Positions 1-6,362 of a DNA stretch of 6,733 nt are shown one piece after another; within the stretch, counting starts at the first letter, position 1; the number at the start of each line of letters is the position of its first letter. Origin of the DNA: Christiangramia sp. GTDB lineage: Bacteria > Bacteroidota > Bacteroidia > Flavobacteriales > Flavobacteriaceae. The stretch spans positions 1 through 6,733 of the forward strand of contig JAHELO010000088.1 of NCBI GenBank assembly GCA_024644145.1, given 5' to 3'. The notes beneath the pieces were generated by a model. It was not told the DNA's origin. It saw only the letters and a list, made by a program, of their open reading frames with translations, and searched no databases. A program made the position numbers and the translations under genes.

Positions 1-1
1 T

Positions 2-1243
2 TCTGTATTAAAATACAGGTCAACAAGTGCATCGACTTCTGAGATCGCCACCCAGTTAAATATTAACTGGATATTAACCGGGGAAGTCATGGAGATGCGT
101 GATAATATTAAAGTGAACGTAAGATTGATAAAGGCTGAAGAGGACCGGCAGATCTGGGCAGACAATTATTTAAAAAGGTTGAATGTTCAGAATATTTTTG
201 AAATTCAGGATGAGATCGCGCATCATATCGTTGAATCCTTAAAAGTGAAATTAAGTAACGGTGAAGCAGGGGCTACCGGTTTGCCACGCGCTGATAATTT
301 AGAATCCTATTGCTTAAATGCAAGGGCCAAATGGTATTGTGACCAGAGAACAAAATCTGGGATGCTTAAAGCTATTTCACTTTACAAACAAGCTCTTGGT
401 ATAGATGAAAATTACGCAATGGCCTGGGTGGGGCTGGCAGATGCACTCATGCTTCTTCATGATTATGGCTATATAGAACGCGATGAAGTTATGCCTGAAG
501 CCGAATTGGCGTTGAACAGGGCTTATCAACTGGAGCCGAAGATGGCTGAGACACAGGCGACCCTGGGTTTGCTTATGGCAGATAAACGAAAAATCAAGGA
601 GGCCATTGCTAAACTTGAACTTGCGACTAAAATTAGACCGGGTTATTCAGACGCCTTTAACTGGCTGGGTTGGGTCTATAATGTCCAGGGAAAGGCAGAG
701 CTTGCGCTGGTTAACTCAATGAAAGCCGTAGAGCTTAATCCCCTCTCTCCTGAGGCGATCAGCAATCTTTCTCTCGCATACCTCCATATGGGGGAATTGG
801 AGAAAGCTATTAGACAGGCCAAACATATACAGGTACTCAATCCTGAATGGACCACCGGTTATTTATATGAAGCCATCGGGTTATTATTCAAAGGAGATTT
901 TAATGCTGCAGAAAAATTACTGCATAATCTCGAGGTGAACTGGGCCGGAAATGTGGTAGATAATTTGTTGGCCATGATCTGGTATAGAACTGAGCAATTT
1001 CGCAAGTATGAAAAGGCCAAAATAGGCTTCCAGGAAAATGGTGATCATTTTGGGACTGCACTCTGTCTCGCGATGGAAGGAAATCACAACGAGACCCTTG
1101 TATCATTAAGCAGGATTAAAATCTGGGATTACTGGAATTCCATCGCAATTTTCAGTCTTTTAAGAAGTGTATTTCAACCAGTAAAAGAAAAGCCAGAATT
1201 CCTGTCTATCCTGAAAAATGCAAGATCTTACTGGGGGGCTTAG
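2..1243 (+). CDS. TolB-N-like/TPR signalling or regulatory protein, C-terminal part (5' end outside window)
   Basis: The reading frame is open to the left edge. The codons before the first in-window ATG (base 89) read SVLKYRSTS...EIATQLNINWILTGEV, which matches the conserved TolB-N-like domain of 'adenylate cyclase-like' or winged-helix/TPR proteins (family pattern: SxxxY+...xxIAxxLxVxxxLxGxV, then V+xQLIxAxxDxxxWAxxY, then IFxIQDxIA). The ATG at 89 is therefore internal and the gene starts upstream. With the first in-window codon as residue 1, that domain covers about 1-85. Four or more tetratricopeptide-like helix pairs follow at about 105-280, for example ALGIDENYAMAWVGLADAL and AVELNPLSPEAISNLSLAYL. 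The end (LLRSVFQPVKEKPEFLSIL) matches the usual family tail. The missing N terminus would carry the output or DNA-binding domain and often a membrane helix; its type cannot be told from here. TPRs mediate protein contacts. The stop overlaps the opposite-strand DUF3109 gene by four bases. Family assignment is confident; the role is inferred. Confidence 0.88.
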   Translation, partial: SVLKYRSTSASTSEIATQLNINWILTGEVMEMRDNIKVNVRLIKAEEDRQIWADNYLKRLNVQNIFEIQDEIAHHIVESLKVKLSNGEAGATGLPRADNLESYCLNARAKWYCDQRTKSGMLKAISLYKQALGIDENYAMAWVGLADALMLLHDYGYIERDEVMPEAELALNRAYQLEPKMAETQATLGLLMADKRKIKEAIAKLELATKIRPGYSDAFNWLGWVYNVQGKAELALVNSMKAVELNPLSPEAISNLSLAYLHMGELEKAIRQAKHIQVLNPEWTTGYLYEAIGLLFKGDFNAAEKLLHNLEVNWAGNVVDNLLAMIWYRTEQFRKYEKAKIGFQENGDHFGTALCLAMEGNHNETLVSLSRIKIWDYWNSIAIFSLLRSVFQPVKEKPEFLSILKNARSYWGA

Positions 1244-1809
1244 GGTTTCATTTGTCCGGCGACGACTTCCAGTTCCTTATACCAGTCTTCTCCGAATTTT
1301 CTGATAAGGGCATCTTTTACGAACTTATAAACAGGTACCTGCAATTCTGCTCCCAGGCTGCAGGCATCGTCACAGATCTCCCAGCGATGATAGTTCACCG
1401 CAGAGAAAGCTGAATATTCCTGGATACGTACCGGATAGAGATGGCAGGAAACTGGCTTTTTCCAGTCAATATCTCCCTGGTTATACGCTTCTTCTATGCC
1501 ACACAAAGCCGTGCCTCTGTCGTCAAAGGTTACATATGCACAATCTGCATTATTGATAAGAGGTGTTTCTATCTCCCCATTCTCACGTGTGATATATACT
1601 CCCTGCTTTTCAATAGCTTCTATACCCTCTTTTCTTAGGTAAGGTTTTACCTTGGGGTAGATCTCCTCCATAATTGCTCTTTCTTCCGGCTCAACCGGCG
1701 CGCCTGCTTCCCCGTCTATACAGCAGGCTCCCTTGCAGGCAGAAAGGTTGCACACAAAATCATTTTTAATGATCTCTTCTGAAACTAAAGTCTTACCTAT
1801 TTGAAACAT
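1240..1809 (-). CDS. DUF3109-family cysteine-rich protein (putative metal/Fe-S cluster binder)
   Basis: A 189-residue soluble protein with no signal peptide or membrane helix. It has nine cysteines, at 20, 25, 29, 30, 90, 103, 122, 146 and 150. The N-terminal C-x4-C-x3-CC cluster (CNLSACKGACC) resembles the CxxxxCxxCC signature of YkgJ-like proteins thought to bind zinc or an Fe-S cluster. The later blocks (NNADCAYV, ALCGIEEAY, KPVSCHLYPVR, NYHRWEICDDACSLG) are typical of DUF3109, a family found in most Bacteroidota, so the length and order look complete. The biochemical function of the family is not established; metal binding is inferred from the cysteine pattern. The ATG at 1809 is supported by family fit (MFQIG...). 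It lies five bases after a TAtcTTTG box, so the mRNA may be leaderless. It is transcribed alone, divergently from the MarC operon, and its TAA overlaps the stop of the TPR gene. Confidence 0.9.
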   Translation of the reverse strand: MFQIGKTLVSEEIIKNDFVCNLSACKGACCIDGEAGAPVEPEERAIMEEIYPKVKPYLRKEGIEAIEKQGVYITRENGEIETPLINNADCAYVTFDDRGTALCGIEEAYNQGDIDWKKPVSCHLYPVRIQEYSAFSAVNYHRWEICDDACSLGAELQVPVYKFVKDALIRKFGEDWYKELEVVAGQMKP

Positions 1810-1813
1810 GGCG

Positions 1814-1843
1814 CAAAGATAATTTTCTATGATTTAAGGCGAA
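1814..1843 (-). promoter_or_regulatory. Bacteroidota-type promoter of the DUF3109 gene, probably leaderless
   Basis: On the minus strand TATCTTTG (plus bases 1821-1814) is an exact match to the Bacteroidota -7 box TAnnTTTG. Nineteen bases further upstream is TTC (1843-1841), a two-of-three match to the -33 TTG. The box ends five bases before the ATG at 1809, so the expected transcription start falls at about 1810-1809 and leaves almost no untranslated leader. The -7 box is seen directly; the start site is inferred. Confidence 0.6.
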
Positions 1844-1888
1844 GTATTAGTTCAATAAAATTTATGCAAATTTAATTTGGGTAGTCGA

Positions 1889-1918
1889 TTGTCAATCAGA
1901 TAAGTTGAAGTACTTTTG
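1889..1918 (+). promoter_or_regulatory. Bacteroidota-type promoter of the MarC operon
   Basis: TTG at 1889-1891, a spacer of exactly 19 bases, and TACTTTTG at 1911-1918 match the Bacteroidota sigma consensus TTG-N19-21-TAnnTTTG in full. Transcription should start near 1922, giving a leader of roughly 22 bases before the ATG at 1944. The -33 element lies inside a small perfect inverted repeat, GATTG-T-CAATC (1887-1897). That could be an operator half-site pair, but it is too short to call one. Confidence 0.72.
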
Positions 1919-1943
1919 CCGCCAATTTTGAAAACAGTTAGTT

Positions 1944-2522
1944 ATGTTTAAGGTATTAGATTTCAGGCAGATATTTACCGCAGGGATGGTGCTTTTTGCA
2001 GTTATAGATATTATTGGGAATATCCCGATTATTATAGACCTCCGTAAAAAAGTAGGTCATATTCAAAGCGAAAAGGCTTCTATCGTGGCGGGTATTATTA
2101 TGGTGGTTTTTCTTTTTCTGGGAAAGGAGATCCTGAATCTCATAGGTATAGATGTTAATTCTTTTGCCGTTGCAGGTTCTTTTATCCTGTTCTTCCTTGC
2201 CCTGGAAATGATCCTGGGAATAAGTTTATATAAGGATGATGCACCTGAAACAGCTTCAGTAGTGCCTCTTGCCTTTCCGTTAATCGCCGGTGCGGGTACC
2301 ATGACTTCTTTGGTTTCACTTCAGGCAGAATACGAAACGGTAAATATCATTGTAGCTATAGTAATCAATATTATATTTGTATACCTGGTTTTAAAATCAT
2401 CTTCAAAAATTGAAAGGATTCTGGGGACACAGGGAATTAATGTAATTAGAAAAGTCTTTGGAGTGATCTTACTCGCCATTGCAGTGAAACTTTTCGCAGC
2501 GAACATTCAGAATTTATTTTAA
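1944..2522 (+). CDS. MarC family (UPF0056) integral membrane protein
   Basis: A 192-residue protein made almost entirely of hydrophobic helices. I count six, at about 10-32, 44-66, 72-94, 106-127, 133-151 and 168-188. Two family signatures are visible. One is the D-x2-GNIP block (D22, G25, N26, P28), corresponding to DPLGNIP in other members, with I23-I24 replacing the usual P-L. The other is PLAFPLIAGAGTM (108-120), corresponding to PLAIPLLAGPG. The C-terminal GxxVIRKVFGVILLAIAVKLFA also fits. Length is normal for the family. MarC proteins sit in the inner membrane and are presumed transporters with no proven substrate; the early link to multiple antibiotic resistance was not upheld, so no resistance role is claimed. 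It is the first gene of a probable three-gene operon behind an excellent promoter, and its TAA shares a base with the next ATG (TAATG). Confidence 0.93.
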   Translation: MFKVLDFRQIFTAGMVLFAVIDIIGNIPIIIDLRKKVGHIQSEKASIVAGIIMVVFLFLGKEILNLIGIDVNSFAVAGSFILFFLALEMILGISLYKDDAPETASVVPLAFPLIAGAGTMTSLVSLQAEYETVNIIVAIVINIIFVYLVLKSSSKIERILGTQGINVIRKVFGVILLAIAVKLFAANIQNLF

Positions 2523-2716
2523 TGAAATATCTTATATACACCATAATTTTCTTAGCTGTTGTTTTTATTGGCATAAGCGCCAGCGTACTTGATTTCCAGG
2601 ATCTATTGAACGGGGATAGCGGGAAAGCGCTTATTGTTATTGTGGCAAGTCTTTGCGTTATCGTTCTTATGGCTATCTTATTAATGTCTAGAACCATATC
2701 CAGGAAACAGAAGTGA
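2522..2716 (+). CDS. small two-helix membrane protein, hypothetical
   Basis: A 64-residue protein with two hydrophobic helices (about 4-24 and 37-56). The short connecting loop contains DFQDLLNGDSGK, and the tail is basic (SRTISRKQK). This suggests a helical hairpin with the basic C terminus in the cytoplasm by the positive-inside rule. The start is well fixed: its ATG overlaps the MarC stop by one base, which implies translational coupling. The next gene begins four bases after its TGA. I recognise no named domain. The tight linkage suggests it acts with MarC, perhaps as a small accessory subunit, but that is inference from position only. Confidence 0.8.
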   Translation: MKYLIYTIIFLAVVFIGISASVLDFQDLLNGDSGKALIVIVASLCVIVLMAILLMSRTISRKQK

Positions 2717-2720
2717 TCTT

Positions 2721-3329
2721 ATGGATTTTGATGTGCTTATTATAGGTGGTGGGGCAGCAGGGCTTTCCTGTGCGCTGGTTGTAGGATCTGGAATGAAAAA
2801 GTCTTACGCTACTAATAAAAAAGCAGGAATAATCCTGCATCAGAAATCCTCTCATTTACGCTCTGCTTTACTGAACAATGTCTTTGGAATAGCTCCCACG
2901 ACTAAAGGAAGTGAAGTACTAGACCAGGGAGCAGAACATTTGTCACAAATGTATCCTGAAGTAGAGCAGATTGGCGGAGAAAAAGTAAAGGAAATTCAAG
3001 AGTATGGGGGTGGATTTAAGATCTCTACAAACCTCAAAGAGTATACAGCTAAAATAGTGGTTCTAGCCGTGGGTTATACCAGTCCACTACCTATTAAGGG
3101 TGTGGAAGAATTTATCATGCCACATGCCAAAGCAAAGGTTTCCAAAAACAGGATCCAGTTAAGGAATACAGATCATTTGGTTAGTCCGGGATTATACGTG
3201 GCCGGTACTTTAGCGGGGTGGCGAAGCCAGTATGCGATTGCCAGTGGGAGCGGGGCTTCAGTGGCTACAGATATACTTACCTTGTGGAACAACGGGGACC
3301 ACACCAAGGTACATGATAAACTAGTTTAA
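2721..3329 (+). CDS. short thioredoxin-reductase-like FAD-binding oxidoreductase
   Basis: A 202-residue flavoprotein. The N terminus is a Rossmann nucleotide-binding start, DVLIIGGGAAGLSCAL (GxGxxG at G9, G11, G14). Residues 46-56 (LRSALLNNVFG) resemble the FAD-contact region of thioredoxin reductases. KIVVLAVGYTSPLPIKG (111-127) is the usual ATG-like strand. GLYVAGTLAGWRSQYAIASGSGASVATDIL (157-186) is the C-terminal FAD-binding segment, with T163 where TrxR normally has the Asp of its GD motif. True TrxR has about 310-330 residues; this protein lacks the inserted NAD(P)H domain and any CxxC (only cysteine C17). It should therefore bind FAD but cannot reduce thioredoxin by the standard route. 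Its electron donor and acceptor are unknown. It is the third gene of the MarC operon, four bases after the small membrane protein. Its end overlaps the opposite-strand 100-residue gene by nine bases. No frameshift is apparent, so the short form looks real. Confidence 0.85.
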   Translation: MDFDVLIIGGGAAGLSCALVVGSGMKKSYATNKKAGIILHQKSSHLRSALLNNVFGIAPTTKGSEVLDQGAEHLSQMYPEVEQIGGEKVKEIQEYGGGFKISTNLKEYTAKIVVLAVGYTSPLPIKGVEEFIMPHAKAKVSKNRIQLRNTDHLVSPGLYVAGTLAGWRSQYAIASGSGASVATDILTLWNNGDHTKVHDKLV

Positions 3330-3623
3330 AAAGTAAAATATAAGGCTAATTGGGAAGCTTATAATTGCAGAAATCATGAAGCTCTGTTGAAGGTCTCTAA
3401 ATACCATAGCCCGTTTTAACCGTCTCGTAAAATTAGGATCTTTCGTTACGTTTATCTGGTACTTTAAATTAGCTCTGGAAACGTTGGAAGAGTTTATCAG
3501 AATCTCTTTTTGAAGGAACAAATATGCACTGTTATCCAGCAGCCTAAATCCAACGGCTATAATGAAAAGGAATAAGGGCGTCAAAGGCCAGATTCCGGCA
3601 AGATATTCAGTGAAATTCTGCAT
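3321..3623 (-). CDS. small two-helix membrane protein, hypothetical
   Basis: A 100-residue protein with hydrophobic helices at about 11-28 and 81-98. They flank a hydrophilic, basic middle (about 38-79, including KDPNFTRRLKRAMVFRD), so both ends probably lie on one face of the membrane with a cytoplasmic basic loop. I do not recognise a family. It follows the S41 peptidase stop after 15 bases on the same strand and is probably the last gene of that transcript. Its stop codon lies inside the end of the convergent flavoprotein gene (nine bases shared). The hydrophobic pattern and operon position support a real gene; the function is unknown. Confidence 0.72.
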   Translation of the reverse strand: MQNFTEYLAGIWPLTPLFLFIIAVGFRLLDNSAYLFLQKEILINSSNVSRANLKYQINVTKDPNFTRRLKRAMVFRDLQQSFMISAIISFPISLIFYFLN

Positions 3624-3638
3624 TCATTGTCCAAATTA

Positions 3639-5231
3639 TTACTTTTCATTGGACAACTCGATTACTTTCTGAATTATTCGGTCATCTTCATTTAAAAAAC
3701 GTTCAAATGCATTAGTTCCGAATAACTGCTGAGCGATCTCAGCCTTTAAATATTTCTTTAAAAGAGGTTTATGAGACTCACTGGTCGCTTTTACACCAAT
3801 ATTCATCTGGCTTAAATAAATATCAAAATCTCTCATCATCTCATTGGTGATCCTGATCTCTTTTCTAAAATCTTCTTTACTTATTGAATTATAATATTCT
3901 CTGTTTTTCTCTAATATGCTGAAAACAAACCGACTCATATAGCCTCCGCGAAGCAGAAAGGTGAGTTTTTCTTTTTCAGAATCGGTATCCTTGGGTACGA
4001 AGATATCCGGAATAATGCCTCCACCACCATACACGATCTTTCCACCGGGAGTTATATATCTCAATGAATCATTGACCTCAATGCTGTCAACATTATTCAT
4101 TTCGCCGTTTTTATAGCGCCTCATGTAATCATTGAAGTAAGACTCGTTTCCGTTTTCATACGGCTTTTGAATAGACCTGCCTGTAGGAGTATAATACCGC
4201 GCAATAGTTAATCTCACTGCGCTACCATCGCCTAGCTCCATTTCGCGCTGAACCAGGCCTTTGCCATATGATCTGCGGCCTACAATGGTGCCTACGTCGT
4301 TATCCTGTAAGGCTCCGGCAACCACTTCGCTCGCTGAGGCGGAATTTTCGTTTATCAGCACATATACTTTACCATTCTCAAAACTGCCTTTTCTTTGAGC
4401 GTAGGTTTCTTCAATAGCTCCGCTCTTATTCTTAGTAAAAAGTATGAGCTGATCGTCCTTGATGAATTCATCGGCAATATTAATGGCTTCAGATAAATAT
4501 CCGCCGGGGTTATCCCGCAGGTCCAGGGCTATTTCCTTTGCTCCTTTAGCTTTCAGGTCTTTTATTGCTTTGCTGAATTCTTTGAAGGTGGTTTCAGAAA
4601 ATCGGTCAATTTTGATATAACCCAGATTATCGGTGAGCATATACGAGGCGTCTACACTTTTCAGAGGAACTTTACCACGTTTTATTTTAAATGTGAGCAG
4701 ATCTTCTATGCCTTTGCGTAAAACCTTGAGGGTAACTTTAGTATTTGCTTTGCCTTTTAAATGCGTGGTGATAGAATCTTCACTGATATCAAGATTAAAA
4801 AGCTGTTGACCATTTGCGTACAGGATCCGGTCTCCGCCGCGTATACCTATCCTTTCACTGGGCCCGCCCTCAAGCGCTTTTATTACCACTATGGTATCTT
4901 GTATATTATAAAAACTTACACCAATCCCCACAAAATCCCCCTTCATATTCTCTGTGACCCGGGCATATTCATTCTTCGGAATATAAACCGAATGAGGATC
5001 CAGGTTCTCGAGGATCTTGTTTACCGTAACATCTACGATACTGTCTGTATTTACATCGTCTACATATTCATAGTCGATATAATCGATGAGTCGGTTGAGC
5101 TTTTGTTTTTTAGGATTAGCCGAGAATAGCTCGTCTGAAGGGTCAAAATTTAACCGTGTGCCCAGGATTAATCCAACGGCACAGGCGATGCTTAGTAACA
5201 GCGGAGTGTATATTTTGTTCCTTCCTTTCAA
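3639..5231 (-). CDS. S41 family C-terminal processing peptidase (CtpA/Prc-like), PDZ-containing
   Basis: A 530-residue envelope serine protease. An N-terminal signal or anchor helix (about 8-25, PLLLSIACAVGLILG) directs it across the inner membrane. An N-terminal helical region (about 43-95) leads into a PDZ domain (about 95-180, with GGPSERIGIRGGDRIL at 122-137), then the S41 domain (about 190-355). The latter has GYIKIDRFSE, IALDLRDNPGG (234-244) and NENSASASEVVAGALQ. By the CtpB/Prc spacing (Ser, +25 Lys, +29 Gln) the triad is S299, K324 and Q328, all present. The C-terminal 140 residues are largely charged helix. Such enzymes trim C termini of periplasmic proteins; the substrate here is unknown. 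The start is TTG at 5231. It overlaps the TGA of the deaminase gene (TTGA), and no other in-frame Met occurs before residue 96, which would lose the signal and part of the PDZ domain. This implies translational coupling. A 100-residue membrane protein gene follows. Confidence 0.94.
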   Translation of the reverse strand: MKGRNKIYTPLLLSIACAVGLILGTRLNFDPSDELFSANPKKQKLNRLIDYIDYEYVDDVNTDSIVDVTVNKILENLDPHSVYIPKNEYARVTENMKGDFVGIGVSFYNIQDTIVVIKALEGGPSERIGIRGGDRILYANGQQLFNLDISEDSITTHLKGKANTKVTLKVLRKGIEDLLTFKIKRGKVPLKSVDASYMLTDNLGYIKIDRFSETTFKEFSKAIKDLKAKGAKEIALDLRDNPGGYLSEAINIADEFIKDDQLILFTKNKSGAIEETYAQRKGSFENGKVYVLINENSASASEVVAGALQDNDVGTIVGRRSYGKGLVQREMELGDGSAVRLTIARYYTPTGRSIQKPYENGNESYFNDYMRRYKNGEMNNVDSIEVNDSLRYITPGGKIVYGGGGIIPDIFVPKDTDSEKEKLTFLLRGGYMSRFVFSILEKNREYYNSISKEDFRKEIRITNEMMRDFDIYLSQMNIGVKATSESHKPLLKKYLKAEIAQQLFGTNAFERFLNEDDRIIQKVIELSNEK

Positions 5232-5659
5232 TCTTGTAATTCGGTTATTTGGTGAAGTTCTACACCTGCTTTTTCCAGAAACTCCAGGCCAGAATTATCT
5301 TTATAATCAATATGGTAAACAAGTCTGCTAATACCAGATTGGTGTATTAATTTACTACATTCCTTACAGGGTGACATAGTTATATATAAAGTGGCATCTT
5401 TACATGATTGGGTGGAGCCTGCAACCTTCAGGATTGCATTAGCCTCAGCATGTAGCACATACCATTTAGTATAACCTTCGTCATCTTCGCAAAAATTCTC
5501 AAATCCTGTCGGGGTTCCATTATACCCGTCAGAAATGATCATTCTATCCTTTACAATTAACGCGCCAACCTGTTTTCTATTACAATGAGATAATTTACTC
5601 CATTCCCGGGCAATTCTCAAGTATGCTTTATCGAATTTTTGTTGTTTTTTACTGTTCAT
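5228..5659 (-). CDS. dCMP deaminase (deoxycytidylate deaminase, ComEB-like)
   Basis: A 143-residue cytosolic zinc enzyme that converts dCMP to dUMP, feeding thymidylate synthase in pyrimidine deoxynucleotide synthesis. The zinc site is complete: H70-A-E72 (HAEANAIL; His ligand and catalytic Glu) and P97-C98-x-x-C101 (SPCKEC). The block SDGYNGTPTGFENFCED (43-59) is characteristic of dCMP deaminases and separates it from cytidine, tRNA-adenosine and riboflavin-pathway deaminases. Length fits the short bacterial form. The ATG at 5659 gives a normal N terminus (MNSKKQQKFDKAYLRIA). The 90-base gap to the upstream HupE-like gene holds only a weak -7-like box (TTAATTTG, minus strand, 5711-5704), so it may have its own promoter or be read through. 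Its stop overlaps the TTG start of the peptidase gene. Confidence 0.94.
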   Translation of the reverse strand: MNSKKQQKFDKAYLRIAREWSKLSHCNRKQVGALIVKDRMIISDGYNGTPTGFENFCEDDEGYTKWYVLHAEANAILKVAGSTQSCKDATLYITMSPCKECSKLIHQSGISRLVYHIDYKDNSGLEFLEKAGVELHQITELQD

Positions 5660-5749
5660 GGAAAATGGGACAAGATTGAAGGAATAAATTTAATAATAGA
5701 CTGCAAATTAAAAGATTATTGGTAGAAATACTTCCGAAAAATTAGAGAT

Positions 5750-6337
5750 CTAAATTGCAAGATAACTATTGATTACCATGGGTAAGGTAATACCTACCAC
5801 AATAGAAGCAGTTACGAGAATCCAGTCCCGTTTAGAGACGTTCAGAATATTCTGGAATATGAGTGCCAGTATCAATACTATTAGAACTACGATCACCTGG
5901 GCTGCTTCAATCCCCAAAGCGAACTCCAGCAGGGGTAAAAATTTGCTTTCAGAACCTGAAGCGATCATTTTAAAATAGGAAGAGAATCCAAGGCCATGAA
6001 TTAATCCAAAAAAGATAGTAGTAAAATAAAGTACGTTATAATTGGTGTTTCGTACTTTCTTTCCAGCAGTGGCAATATCGAAGACTGCAGTGGCGAGGAT
6101 TGTGACAGGGATCAAAAATTCCACATAATTGCTATCTACGCTTACAATCTCATATACTGAAAGGAATAAGGCCATGGTGTGTCCCAGGGTGAACAACGTA
6201 ACCAGCCACAAAACACGCTTCCAGGTTATAAAACTATAGGAGGCGACCAGTACTATAAGAAAAAGTACGTGGTCATAGGCCTGCCAGTCCAGAACATGAT
6301 CCAGCCCGAGCCTGAAATAGAGCCAAAATTGAGACAT
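5750..6337 (-). CDS. HupE/UreJ-like integral membrane protein
   Basis: A 195-residue protein with about six hydrophobic helices (near 23-38, 42-62, 74-92, 101-122, 137-163 and 171-192). Conserved polar positions inside or beside helices fit the HupE/UreJ_2 family: FRLGLDHVLDWQAYDHVLF (D13, H14, D22, H23), TLGHT (H53), FFGLIHGLGFSSYF (H114) and GIEAAQ (E144, Q147). The HupE/UreJ group is associated with nickel or cobalt uptake. No hydrogenase, urease or metal-chaperone gene is visible in the window, so substrate and role here are inferred only. The protein lacks the usual cleaved signal peptide of classical HupE and starts with the cytoplasmic or interfacial MSQFWLYFRLGLDH, a common form in Bacteroidota. 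A promoter-like sequence lies 26 bases upstream of its ATG. It is the most upstream gene of the leftward cluster. Confidence 0.87.
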   Translation of the reverse strand: MSQFWLYFRLGLDHVLDWQAYDHVLFLIVLVASYSFITWKRVLWLVTLFTLGHTMALFLSVYEIVSVDSNYVEFLIPVTILATAVFDIATAGKKVRNTNYNVLYFTTIFFGLIHGLGFSSYFKMIASGSESKFLPLLEFALGIEAAQVIVVLIVLILALIFQNILNVSKRDWILVTASIVVGITLPMVINSYLAI

Positions 6338-6362
6338 TATCTAATTTTTATTAGGAAAGACC

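Noticed and set aside
89..91. ATG at 89 as start of the TPR protein
   Set aside because: The codons upstream remain open to the window edge and encode conserved residues of the same domain.
1944..2522. MarC as an antibiotic resistance gene
   Set aside because: The family name is historical; a resistance role was not supported, and nothing in the context suggests one.
2063..2697. Several minus-strand frames opposite MarC and the small membrane protein
   Set aside because: They are antisense shadows of well-supported membrane protein genes and show no family features of their own.
4761..5129. 122-residue frame on the + strand
   Set aside because: It lies wholly within the strongly supported S41 peptidase gene on the other strand and has no recognisable domain or promoter.
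5704..5711. TTAATTTG on the minus strand as a promoter for dCMP deaminase
   Set aside because: It differs from the -7 consensus at the second base and has no TTG at the right distance; too weak to list as a feature.
5739..5756. Near-palindrome around AGATCT at the end of the HupE-like gene as a terminator
   Set aside because: The stem is short, AT-rich and lacks a following U-run on the transcribed strand.
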